NCBI GenBank assembly: GCA_947374865.1
Contig: CANCDR010000017.1
Location: 1 to 52,303, forward strand
Source of the DNA: Oxalobacteraceae bacterium
GTDB lineage: Bacteria > Pseudomonadota > Gammaproteobacteria > Burkholderiales > Burkholderiaceae_D
Length of the DNA: 52,303 nucleotides
Direction of reading: 5' to 3'
Within the stretch, counting starts at the first letter, position 1. Each line of letters starts with the position of its first letter. This document shows positions 1 to 7,626 of the stretch, piece after piece. The notes under the pieces are model-generated. The model saw only the letters and a list, made by a program, of their open reading frames with translations. It did no database searches and was not told where the DNA came from. Made by a program: the position numbers and the translations under genes.

Positions 1-37
1 TTTACGTCACCGGTTTAGATCGACATCAGCGTTAGTA

Positions 38-113
38 AAACAGTACTGCCCTTGAAACATTGAAACTTACTCAGCAAAGAACAAGCATCAATGCATCAAG
101 GGCAGTACTGTTT
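38..113. repeat. 18-bp perfect inverted repeat, 40-nt loop
   Basis: Arms AAACAGTACTGCCCTTGA (38-55) and its exact complement (96-113) are separated by 40 nt. The right arm lies inside the last codons of the small ORF at 88-270 and the left arm lies beyond its stop, so the mRNA of that ORF could end in a long hairpin. Only a short TTTT follows on the minus strand, so a classical intrinsic terminator is doubtful. It could equally be a mobile repeat or a protein-binding site. Confidence 0.75.
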
Positions 114-270
114 CTCCAGAAACTCTCAAAATTGCACTAGTAGTAAGCATGAAAGTCTGTTTCTGCACTGAAACATCGCCATTCACCTCAACCAGACTAG
201 TAGTGCGCATGAAAGTCTGGTTCGCAAGAAACTGCGATACCTGATCATGCTTTGCACAGTATGTCTTCAT
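88..270 (-). CDS. 60-residue repeat protein, unknown
   Basis: I do not recognise this protein. It has 60 residues, an ATG start and a good ribosome binding site (AGGGG, about 7 nt before the ATG). Residues 18-37 and 38-57 are two copies of a roughly 20-residue unit with the core QTFM-x-TTS, followed by V-x-G-(D/E). This matches the 60-bp period of the DNA direct repeats at 136-163 and 196-223. There is no signal peptide or membrane segment. A near-consensus CRP box and a plausible -10 lie upstream, which favours a real transcript. The product could be a small DNA- or protein-binding repeat protein, or the region could be a structured RNA that happens to be open in one frame. Only the reading frame, ribosome site and repeats are seen directly. 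Confidence 0.4.
   Translation of the reverse strand: MKTYCAKHDQVSQFLANQTFMRTTSLVEVNGDVSVQKQTFMLTTSAILRVSGETVLPLMH
136..223. repeat. 28-bp direct repeat pair, 60-bp period
   Basis: The 28-bp units at 136-163 and 196-223 match at 25 of 28 positions and start exactly 60 bp apart. The second unit overlaps a perfect 9-bp inverted repeat (AACCAGACT at 190-198, AGTCTGGTT at 214-222). Because the period is a multiple of three, the repeat is also visible in the protein read on the minus strand. Confidence 0.75.
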
Positions 271-338
271 TTACATCCCCTAGAAGGAAGAAAAATCAAA
301 AAACCTCATTGCCATGCCCAAAGAGGGCGATTGCTGAC

Positions 339-347
339 TGTATATTA
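339..347 (-). promoter_or_regulatory. Candidate -10 region for the small repeat ORF
   Basis: Minus-strand hexamers TAATAT (342-347) and TATACA (339-344) overlap. If TAATAT is the -10, the start point falls near 335, and the CRP box centre at 376.5 then lies at -41.5, the textbook class II activation position. No good -35 is visible, as expected for a CRP-dependent promoter. The leader to the ATG at 270 would be about 65 nt. Confidence 0.4.
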
Positions 348-365
348 TTGACGTAAACCAATACC

Positions 366-387
366 AAACGTGATGACCATCACATTT
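366..387 (-). promoter_or_regulatory. CRP-type binding site
   Basis: On the minus strand this reads AAATGTGAT-GGTC-ATCACGTTT. Compared with the CRP consensus AAATGTGAT-CTAG-ATCACATTT, all flanking and half-site positions match except one A to G. The site is upstream of the small ORF at 88-270 and lies beyond the 3' end of the TPR gene, so the small ORF is the natural target. A CRP-type regulator gene lies 5 kb away at 5659. Confidence 0.7.
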
Positions 388-529
388 CGCATGTTTTGTC
401 GCAAAACAACCTCAAAATATTCCACTTTCTTGACACAAAGCAGACGCCGACGCCTGTGGCGCGACTATTTTAGCCGCGCATTATTCTATAACTAAATTGT
501 TATCTTGTGTCAATATTTAACCTTAGCCA

Positions 530-1954
530 CTAAAATGCCCTTCTGACCCCCGTATTCAGCACCCGCCCGGTTTGCTGAAACAAGGGCAAATTCGAGCGCA
601 CACGGCTATCGTCGAGGGTCAGCATAGCCTCCCACCCTCCCGCTAACGGCAAGCTGAGCGAAAACTTGACATGTTGCCTATCAAGTCGCCTTGAAGAATT
701 ATTCTCAAGCAGCACACTATAGCCCTCGGTATCGCCTGAACTAGACCAGGCGGCGCTTAGGTCGGCATTGATACCCCAAGCCAGCGGAAACCCTAATTGG
801 GCAATCAGTTCTTGATGGTGGGTGACGCCGCCGGGGCGAATGCCGGTCGGGTTGTCTAGGCCGGCGCGGACCAGTACGGTGCTTTGTATTGGCAGACGTG
901 CGAGGTGGAATTCACATGCCAAACCCGCCTGGCCCCAGAGCAAGTTGGCGTTCAGGTTGCTTTGCGTGACATAGCGACGCAGATCACTTTCTACACTGAG
1001 GCCAGCGCGACAGCCGGCCAGCGGGCGCTCGAGCTGGACACTGGTGCGCAGACTGCGGATGAGTTGCGATCCGCCCAAAGATAGGTCGGCTACGTGCATC
1101 CATAGACTGGCGTCGCCCCATGAGGTCGGCCGATGCAGGGCTGCCCCCAGCTGCAGATCGAGGGTAGAAAAGTCTTTGGCGTGGGTATAACTGCGTTGCC
1201 GCGCGCCTAAGACGAATTCGATCTGATGATCACCTAGCGGCGCTTTGTAATTAGCCGCTAAGCCGGCCTGAAGGTAGGTGTCACGCTGCGCCTGATAGGC
1301 GGGGTCGAGTAACAGGGCAATCCGCTGGTCGGCAATAGTGAGGGCGATGCTGTCTGTCTTGAGCCCACTATTGGCATTGGTGTCGACCCCGACAAAGGCT
1401 TCCGCTACCAGACGCCAGCCGGCTTTGGCAATGCTGGGCGCAGCGATGCGGGCACGGTACTGGGCAATGAGCTGTCGTAGCGCGGTGGGTGGGGCAAACT
1501 GGTTTTCGATGTGATCAAAGTAGCTGGTGGCGCTTTGCAAATTGCCCGCATTGAAAGTGGCGACGGCTAAATCGAGCCAGGCGCCGGCGTTGTCGGGCTG
1601 CATAAGGACGACGCGCTCAAAGGCAGCGGCGGCGGCGACGTGGTCGTCGGCGCGCAGGGCGATCAGGCCGGTCAGGTCAAAGTAGGCCGGGTCGTTTTCA
1701 TGCGCGGCCAGGTCGGCGGCCAGAGTTAATAATGCGCCGGCAGCATCGTCGCGCGCCAGTAGTGCGGCGACTGTGGGATAGGGTGCTAGTTCTGCCTGGC
1801 CAATACCTTGACTGGCGAGCGCGCGCTCGGTACTGGAAACTGCTGTGGATGCAAGCTTGGCGGCGGCAGTTTGCGCCAACGCTGCGGTCGGCAATACAGT
1901 GAGAAGGCCAAACATCAGCCAGAGCGCAGCGCGGACCGTCTGCCAGCGTGTCAT
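530..1954 (-). CDS. TPR outer-membrane beta-barrel protein
   Basis: This 474-residue protein has a classical signal peptide (residues 1-28, ending ALAQ). An N-terminal helical part (about 50-170) contains at least two TPR-like units, including AFERVVLMQPDNAGAWLDLA. From about 180 there are alternating amphipathic strands to a C-terminal Phe, the usual end of an outer-membrane barrel. The TPR-plus-barrel layout resembles Slam/DUF560 proteins, but I cannot confirm that family. Its ATG overlaps the end of the upstream cyclase gene by 4 bp (ATGA), so the two are translationally coupled. The last operon position after fecR and the cyclase suggests it is the outer-membrane part of the same envelope system. 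The imperfect palindrome at 459-479 lacks a T-run and is a poor terminator candidate. Confidence 0.75.
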   Translation of the reverse strand: MTRWQTVRAALWLMFGLLTVLPTAALAQTAAAKLASTAVSSTERALASQGIGQAELAPYPTVAALLARDDAAGALLTLAADLAAHENDPAYFDLTGLIALRADDHVAAAAAFERVVLMQPDNAGAWLDLAVATFNAGNLQSATSYFDHIENQFAPPTALRQLIAQYRARIAAPSIAKAGWRLVAEAFVGVDTNANSGLKTDSIALTIADQRIALLLDPAYQAQRDTYLQAGLAANYKAPLGDHQIEFVLGARQRSYTHAKDFSTLDLQLGAALHRPTSWGDASLWMHVADLSLGGSQLIRSLRTSVQLERPLAGCRAGLSVESDLRRYVTQSNLNANLLWGQAGLACEFHLARLPIQSTVLVRAGLDNPTGIRPGGVTHHQELIAQLGFPLAWGINADLSAAWSSSGDTEGYSVLLENNSSRRLDRQHVKFSLSLPLAGGWEAMLTLDDSRVRSNLPLFQQTGRVLNTGVRRAF

Positions 1955-3915
1955 GCAGGCACGTACATGGTCAGTGGCTGCAGGCGGCCACGGATCGCGA
2001 CCTGCCCCAGGGTGCGCACGGCATCTGCGCCGAGCAGGCTGGCACAGCCCTGGCCGATGAGGATTTGCTGTTGATATTGCGAGGTCAAGCCTTCCAGACG
2101 ACTGGCCAATACGACCGGCTCACCCAGCGCGGTAAAGGTGCGTCGATGCAGCGAACCAAAATTGCCTACCAGCGCCGGGCCGGACTCGATGCCAATACCG
2201 ACGTCAATGGGGGCGAGGCCGAGTTCGGTACAAAAAGAAGCCAATGCTGTCATCCTGTTGCGTATGTCGTGTGCGGCGGCCAGGGCGTGCTGGGCGTGCT
2301 GCGGATCGTCGTCCGGCGCGTTCCAGAAGGCCATGATGGCGTCACCAATGAATTTGTCGATGGTACCATTTTGTTGCGCTACGGATTCAGCCATTTCTGT
2401 GAAGACACGCTGCATCAGCCGTGCAACGACGTCGGGACTGGCTTTTTCGGTGATGCCGGCAAAGCCGTGAATGTCGGCAAACAAGACGGTGATGTCACGC
2501 CTTGTGACGTCCAGATCGCTGTCGAGCGTGGCGGCGCCATTGCCGCGGTTGGCCAGGTTGGCCAGACGGGTGGCGACCGGACGCGGCAAATAGGCACCCA
2601 ACAGGGAAAGCACGCCTTCACGCTCGCTACCGGTGCGATAGAGTTCGGCCAACACAGTGAACAATAAAGCCAGCGGCGCAAACAGTAGCAACGGCAGCAG
2701 CGGCAACAGGAGTTTGTGCGCCATGAGTGCCCAGATGGCCAGTGCCATCGTTGCGCCCCAACAAAACAATAACCAGACAGGAAAAAGGACTGCGCGCTGC
2801 AGTGGATGGCGAAAGCGGCCCAGCGCCCAGGCGAGCAGCAGTGCAAACGGCAGAATAAGAAGCCCATCGAGCGCGATGCCGGCCTGCGGCACGAACGGGA
2901 AATCATTGTCGAGCAGCGCGGAGAGAATTTCCACATGCGGCTCAAGGCCCGCGGCGACCGGACTGATGGGGGTGGCGATGACGTCACCCATACCGAGCGC
3001 TGTGCCACCGAACAGGATCATCACGCCCTTCAAAACCGCCGGATCGGCCTGATGGTGCAGGATGTCGGCCGCAGAAATGCGCTGCCAGTCAGTTTTACGA
3101 TGGCGGTAGGGAATGTTCAGCATGCCGTCGGCGGTGAGTGGCAGGCGCGCCAAGGGCGGGGCATTCTGTGCAACCGCATCGGTCAGCGTGAGTTCCCAGG
3201 CCGGCGCGAGCCAACCACGTCCGGGCTGCAGTTGCAGCTGCGGCTGGGCCAGCAGACTGGCGAAGGCGGCCAACGTCAGGATCGGCCGGCAGTCTGCCCT
3301 TCCCTGTGGGCTCGTTGGCGTAGCGCAAATAAGAGGAGGCAGGTGACGCAGGGCGCCGTCGTTATCGAAGGTGGGCGTGATGTGGCCGGCATGACCGGGC
3401 ATCAGGCTGGCGACGTTGGCTTGCACCAGTGGCCCGCGAGATATTGGCGCTGCGGGATGGCGTTGCAGTGGTGGCGCGGGTGGCAGGCTAAGTTGCAGAC
3501 TGTTGAGTTCGCGTGTTTCGAGATCGTAGACCAGTGCGCCGGTGACTTGCGAACGGCGAAATTGTTCGGCCAGGATGGCGTCGTCGGGGCGGGTTTCGGG
3601 CAGCACCATGTCGACGGCGATACTGGCGACCTGGTAGTCGTCGAGCAGGGTTTTCAGCAGATTGGCCAGCACGCTGCGTGACCACGGCCAGGCGCCTTCG
3701 CGTGCCAGACTAGTTTCGTCGATATCGATGATGACGATGCGCTGTTCGGGTACCGATTGCAGTACTAAGCGGGTGCGCCAGTCGTCGAGCGCGTGATCAA
3801 GGGCGTCGAATTGCGCGGCCAGCATGCCGGGCGCGACCAGCGCGACCAGCAAGGCCAGCCCGATCAGGACGGCGCGCAGTGGCAGCCGGCTAGTCAGCGA
3901 CAAACCTTGTGACAC
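1951..3915 (-). CDS. CHASE2-domain class III adenylate/guanylate cyclase
   Basis: This 654-residue inner-membrane signalling enzyme has an N-terminal membrane anchor (about 10-35) and a periplasmic CHASE2 domain (about 40-320, with the VIIDIDETSLAREGAWPW region). A cluster of hydrophobic helices (about 340-425) leads to a cytoplasmic class III cyclase domain (about 470-654). Both metal-binding Asp motifs are present (FADIHGF and FIGDAIMAFW), as is the Lys of DKFIGD. The transition-state Arg is kept in LASRLEG, but the Asn that normally precedes it in GxxVNxAxR is Val (residue 602, codon 2110-2112). The start is GTG; an in-frame TGA lies just upstream. It sits 39 bp after fecR and overlaps the TPR gene. 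The product is probably cAMP given the CRP-like neighbour, but activity is uncertain because of the Asn to Val change. Confidence 0.88.
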   Translation of the reverse strand: MSQGLSLTSRLPLRAVLIGLALLVALVAPGMLAAQFDALDHALDDWRTRLVLQSVPEQRIVIIDIDETSLAREGAWPWSRSVLANLLKTLLDDYQVASIAVDMVLPETRPDDAILAEQFRRSQVTGALVYDLETRELNSLQLSLPPAPPLQRHPAAPISRGPLVQANVASLMPGHAGHITPTFDNDGALRHLPPLICATPTSPQGRADCRPILTLAAFASLLAQPQLQLQPGRGWLAPAWELTLTDAVAQNAPPLARLPLTADGMLNIPYRHRKTDWQRISAADILHHQADPAVLKGVMILFGGTALGMGDVIATPISPVAAGLEPHVEILSALLDNDFPFVPQAGIALDGLLILPFALLLAWALGRFRHPLQRAVLFPVWLLFCWGATMALAIWALMAHKLLLPLLPLLLFAPLALLFTVLAELYRTGSEREGVLSLLGAYLPRPVATRLANLANRGNGAATLDSDLDVTRRDITVLFADIHGFAGITEKASPDVVARLMQRVFTEMAESVAQQNGTIDKFIGDAIMAFWNAPDDDPQHAQHALAAAHDIRNRMTALASFCTELGLAPIDVGIGIESGPALVGNFGSLHRRTFTALGEPVVLASRLEGLTSQYQQQILIGQGCASLLGADAVRTLGQVAIRGRLQPLTMYVPA

Positions 3916-3954
3916 GTTGATTCGACCACATCAAAACACCGGCAAACCGCTGCA

Positions 3955-5415
3955 TTAACGGGTCCAGCGCGTGGCGCCAAAGACGCTTAGGCCACCATCG
4001 AGCGCGCGCTGGAATACGAAGCCCGCCTGGCTGGCGTCTTTGGACAGCGAACCACTCAGAACGGTCGCGGCATTCAGGTCATTGAGTAACTGACCCTGAA
4101 AAGTCACCTGCCCGCTGCTCTGGATCGGTACTGCCGCCTGGCCACTGCCGTTTAAGGTGAAGGCGGTATCGTAACGCCGACCACCAAAGTCAATCGTCAG
4201 GCTGGCGCCGGATAGCTGGGCGGCGGTGACGATGGCGCTATTGCTCATGAAGTAGGCTTCCGAGTCGGCCAGCTGGAACTTGGCGATGCCGCTGCCGGGC
4301 ATTACCACGTCACCCACTGAACGGGTCATACCGAATACATCATTACCGCCGGCCAGTTCAACTTTACTTGTGCCGTAAGCTGTGGCGGTGACAAATTCCT
4401 TGCTTTCTTCACCAGCACGAATGTATTTCGACCAGCGGCCCCACCAGAATTGCGTGGCGGGGGGCGGCACGACGACGACCGGTGTCACGACAACGGGTGT
4501 CACGACCACGGGGGGCGCAACCACGACCGGTGCGACGACCACTTCAACCACCGCGACTGGTGGCGTGACGACTGGCGCGACAAAGGCCTGTGGTACGGGC
4601 GGCGGCGCGGCATCGACCTTGGTCTTGATCGTGTCAGCCGCTACATCACGTACGGCGTCACGGGTATCGCTACTCATGGCGCTCTTGTTGACTTTATCAG
4701 CGCTCACACGCGGTTCTTCCGGACGGGGTGGTGATTGCAGATTGGGCGAATCGAGCGCTTTTTCTGCCGGCACCAGCAAGGGTGCTTCATTGCGGCTGCG
4801 TAGCTCCAAGTAGGCATTGCGCATGGCGGCGGTGAGCACGCGGGTGGTCGCCGACGAACACGGGCCAAAGCTGCTGGCCAGACAATCGCCGGCCAGAGGT
4901 GCCATGTCGATGGCGCCGCTTTGTACCGTTACGCGGGTAATTTGGGCGCTGGTCTGGACGACGAAATCGGTACCGCGGATACCAATCGCCGCTAAGGGCG
5001 TATTAAGACGATAGTTTTGCTTGGCTGCGGCGCCGGCCTTGCCAGTGATGCTGCGCGCCACGCCTTCTTCGAGCAGGAACTTGATGCGGTTATTGCCTGG
5101 GGTCTGTGCATCGTAGTGATAATCTTCAATCCGCAGACGCGACTGTGGGCGCACGCTGACGAAGGCGCCATCGACCATTTGCAGATGGATGTGGCCACTC
5201 ACACCGGTTACCAGCACCTGGCCGGCATCGATCGCATCACCGCGTGCGAGAGTCCGCAGTTCACCGGCAGCGTTTTGCACGCGGGCATCACCAATCACAA
5301 ATGACACTGCACCAGCGCGGTCGGCCGCCAGCAGCGTTGAGGCGCAGCCAGCGAGCACCAGCGAAGCCAGCAGCTGGGTCCAGATTGTTACAAATGTCGA
5401 TTTTCGTTGCATCAT
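3955..5415 (-). CDS. FecR-domain lipoprotein
   Basis: This is a 486-residue protein. The N-terminus is a lipoprotein signal peptide with lipobox L-A-G-C (Cys about residue 24), so it should be lipidated and exported. Residues about 35-170 are a FecR domain (GDARVQNAAGELRTLARGD; later GIRGTDFVV). A Pro/Val-rich linker follows at about 270-325, where VVVxP units repeat. The C-terminal part (about 330-486) resembles a small lipocalin-like or barrel fold but I do not recognise it. FecR-like proteins of this type often sit beside CHASE2 cyclases in betaproteobacteria and are distinct from the TonB-linked anti-sigma FecR. It is first in the operon fecR-cyclase-TPR. Two adjacent ATGs (5415 and 5412) are possible starts. 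Confidence 0.82.
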   Translation of the reverse strand: MMQRKSTFVTIWTQLLASLVLAGCASTLLAADRAGAVSFVIGDARVQNAAGELRTLARGDAIDAGQVLVTGVSGHIHLQMVDGAFVSVRPQSRLRIEDYHYDAQTPGNNRIKFLLEEGVARSITGKAGAAAKQNYRLNTPLAAIGIRGTDFVVQTSAQITRVTVQSGAIDMAPLAGDCLASSFGPCSSATTRVLTAAMRNAYLELRSRNEAPLLVPAEKALDSPNLQSPPRPEEPRVSADKVNKSAMSSDTRDAVRDVAADTIKTKVDAAPPPVPQAFVAPVVTPPVAVVEVVVAPVVVAPPVVVTPVVVTPVVVVPPPATQFWWGRWSKYIRAGEESKEFVTATAYGTSKVELAGGNDVFGMTRSVGDVVMPGSGIAKFQLADSEAYFMSNSAIVTAAQLSGASLTIDFGGRRYDTAFTLNGSGQAAVPIQSSGQVTFQGQLLNDLNAATVLSGSLSKDASQAGFVFQRALDGGLSVFGATRWTR

Positions 5416-5489
5416 GTCACCAATTCGCGCGATTCACGCGTAAAAACATCCGGGGAAGAACGCCAGAGCGCCTAAAATACGTACTGTAA

Positions 5490-5495
5490 ATTATA
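5490..5495 (-). promoter_or_regulatory. Consensus -10 hexamer of the fecR operon
   Basis: The minus strand reads TATAAT here, giving a start point near 5483 and a leader of about 68 nt before the fecR ATG. No convincing -35 lies 16-18 bp upstream, so an activator may be needed. The 243-bp divergent gap (5416-5658) also holds the start of the CRP-like gene. I saw no clear CRP box in it. Confidence 0.4.
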
Positions 5496-5658
5496 TCAGC
5501 TTGTATTTTTCTTCCGCCCAAGATTGATGCAGAAGAACATTGCTCGAAGATATTCTAAAATGCGCGCAAGATCACGCATTTATTCACACAGTTTGTAACA
5601 TTGCGTAATATGGCGACTGTTTAGCCGCAGATTTACTCACTTTCATCGCTGCCACACC

Positions 5659-6393
5659 ATGCCGATAGCAATTGACATCGCCGCTCAGATCCCTTTGTTG
5701 CAAGGTCTGGATGCGGAAACCCTGACCACTGTCGCCCGCCTCATGAGCCTGCGCTCTTACGCCGCGCATGAGCTGGTGCTGCGTAAGGGCGATGCGGCAG
5801 ATCATCTGGCGTTTCTGATCAGCGGCAAGCTGCAGGTGGTGGATTTGAGCGAGGATGGGCGCGAAACCGGTATTCATTTCATTTTGCCGGGCGTCTATTT
5901 TGGCGAGCTGTCGGTCATTGATGGCCAGCCACGTTCTGCGTCGGTGAAGGCCATGGTCACCTCTGAGGTGGCGATGCTGCCCAGTGCGAATGCGCGGGCC
6001 CTGATCGTCAACCGGCCTCTGATCGCCGAACGTTTCCTGACCCATTTTGCCAAGATCGTGCGCGCCTCATCGTCGCATCAGACCTTGTTGAGTATTCCGA
6101 ATGCCTACCAGCGCGTGTTCGCCCAATTACAGTTATTTGTGCGCGAATCGCACCATGGCAAGGTGATCGAAGGCATGCCCAAGCAGCATGAGATCGCCAT
6201 CATGGTCAACACCAGTCGCGAAACGGTGTCGCGCGCGCTGCATACGCTGCTGAAAATGAATATCCTGGAAAAACGCGGCACAATTCTGGTCGTCAACCGG
6301 CCGGAACAACTCAAGACGGCCGCCACCATGGGCCTGGATGAAGCGATGGCCGCCAACGACCTACAACAAAAAGCAGAAAAATCGTCGCCCTAA
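5659..6393 (+). CDS. CRP/FNR-family transcription regulator, cAMP type
   Basis: This 244-residue regulator has an N-terminal cyclic-nucleotide-binding fold (about 10-125), a dimer helix (about 130-150) and a C-terminal winged helix-turn-helix. The phosphate-binding cassette FGELSVIDGQPRSAS keeps the CRP ligand residues Glu (83), Arg (92) and Ser (93), which contact the cyclic nucleotide. The recognition helix SRETVSR matches CRP's SRETVGR, so a TGTGA-N6-TCACA site is expected. The C-helix Thr of E. coli CRP appears to be Tyr (NAYQR), so ligand preference may differ. No iron-sulfur Cys cluster is seen, which argues against FNR. It is divergent from the fecR-cyclase operon, whose product is a likely ligand source. 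The last 4 bp overlap the convergent acyltransferase gene. Confidence 0.88.
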   Translation: MPIAIDIAAQIPLLQGLDAETLTTVARLMSLRSYAAHELVLRKGDAADHLAFLISGKLQVVDLSEDGRETGIHFILPGVYFGELSVIDGQPRSASVKAMVTSEVAMLPSANARALIVNRPLIAERFLTHFAKIVRASSSHQTLLSIPNAYQRVFAQLQLFVRESHHGKVIEGMPKQHEIAIMVNTSRETVSRALHTLLKMNILEKRGTILVVNRPEQLKTAATMGLDEAMAANDLQQKAEKSSP

Positions 6394-7598
6394 ACCTGTA
6401 CGGCTTGGCGTTGACGCAAATGCCGCCGTAGGGCCAGTACCGGGCGCTCCACCAGCCACTGTGTGAAAGCTGACAGGGCGACGATGGCACTAAGGTACAT
6501 TGCCCAGCCCATGGGCGTACTCGGCACACCGGTGAGCGACCATTGGATCAGGAAGTGATTCAAAAATACCCCGTAGGATAAATCCCCCAAACGACTGTCG
6601 AGCCAGGGACGCGGTGGGCCGATACGCCTGTCGTTGGCGCTGGCAGATTTCTGTTGCGCTTTGGGCGACTGCCGTGTGAGCCATAGCAAGATCGGCAGTC
6701 CAAGCGCCGTGCCAAGCAAGGTTTCCCGATTGTAGAGCAGGCTCAGATGGTCAAAGCGCCAGAGCACCAGTGCGCATGCCGCACTCCCCAGAACCGCTGC
6801 CCCGACGATCAGACGACTTTTATTGGCGTCTTCACGGCGCACATCATGCAGTGCCGAACCGAGCATAAAGAAGGTGAGTACGCCAGGTAATAGGCGATAG
6901 CCGTAAACATTGGTATCGATCATGCCCCAGGCCGCGAGCAGATACACCAGCAGTCCCACGGCGAAGGCAAACGTGCGTAATCGCCACAACAGCAAGAGTG
7001 GCATCAGTAGGTAAAACTGCAGTTCGGCACCGAGTGACCAGGCGGGCGGGATGAGGGTGAAGCTGTCGCTGTGATTAAACATGTACCAGTTCAGTGGCAC
7101 GACCAAAAGATTATTGAGCAGATCACTCAGTGCGGGTGCATGCGCGAGAAATGGCGTGGCCGGTTTGGCGACCAGATACAGAATCAATGTGAGACCGGCG
7201 ATGAGCAGGTATTGCGGCATCAGGCGCAGGGCACGGTCGAGATAAAAATGGCCGATATGCGCGCGACCAGGAAAATGCGACCGCAGTAAGCCGGTCATGA
7301 CGTAGCCGGAAATCAGGTAGAAACAAACCACCGCGATCACGCCAGGATTGAGGCCGGCGATCTGGACGTTGGCGTGACTAAGGGCCACGCATAGCGCCAG
7401 AAAGAGTCGAAAGGTTCCGAGCATAGATGGGATTTCAAGCGCCGGTTCTTGCGCGCTGGCCTGGTCAGTGAAGTTGGCAGATTCTACCGTATTGGCATGC
7501 GCCAGACTACGCACGAACGGCGCAAAGCGGCTGGCTTGCTCTATACTCGCTGGGTAAGCGTCGCTGACGGCGCTTGCGCTGGCGTTTTTTGCTGGCAT
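6390..7598 (-). CDS. Acyltransferase 3 (OafA/YrhL type)
   Basis: This 402-residue polytopic membrane protein has about ten hydrophobic segments, including FYLISGYVMTGLL and LSYGVFLNHFLIQW near the end, typical of acyltransferase family 3. These enzymes O-acylate cell-surface sugars, which fits the polysaccharide genes beside it. The catalytic His early in the family (usually RxxAxxxVxxxH) appears here as LALCVALSHAN. The start at 7598 has a good ribosome site (GAAGGA). The first 58 residues before MLGTFRLFL are non-membrane and unusual, so a start at 7424 is the alternative. With the 7598 start only 28 bp separate it from the divergent methyltransferase start, leaving promoters inside coding sequence. 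Confidence 0.85.
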   Translation of the reverse strand: MPAKNASASAVSDAYPASIEQASRFAPFVRSLAHANTVESANFTDQASAQEPALEIPSMLGTFRLFLALCVALSHANVQIAGLNPGVIAVVCFYLISGYVMTGLLRSHFPGRAHIGHFYLDRALRLMPQYLLIAGLTLILYLVAKPATPFLAHAPALSDLLNNLLVVPLNWYMFNHSDSFTLIPPAWSLGAELQFYLLMPLLLLWRLRTFAFAVGLLVYLLAAWGMIDTNVYGYRLLPGVLTFFMLGSALHDVRREDANKSRLIVGAAVLGSAACALVLWRFDHLSLLYNRETLLGTALGLPILLWLTRQSPKAQQKSASANDRRIGPPRPWLDSRLGDLSYGVFLNHFLIQWSLTGVPSTPMGWAMYLSAIVALSAFTQWLVERPVLALRRHLRQRQAVQV

Positions 7599-7626
7599 TT
7601 TTTTCCTTCACCTATCAGGATCCGGT

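Noticed and set aside
459..479. Imperfect palindrome GCGCG-A-CTA / TAG-C-CGCGC as terminator of the TPR gene
   Set aside because: There is no T-run on the minus strand, and a mismatch interrupts the stem.
2806..3681. Plus-strand open frame of 291 codons opposite the CHASE2 cyclase
   Set aside because: Antisense to a gene with clear catalytic motifs; composition is typical of a shadow frame and no ribosome site is present.
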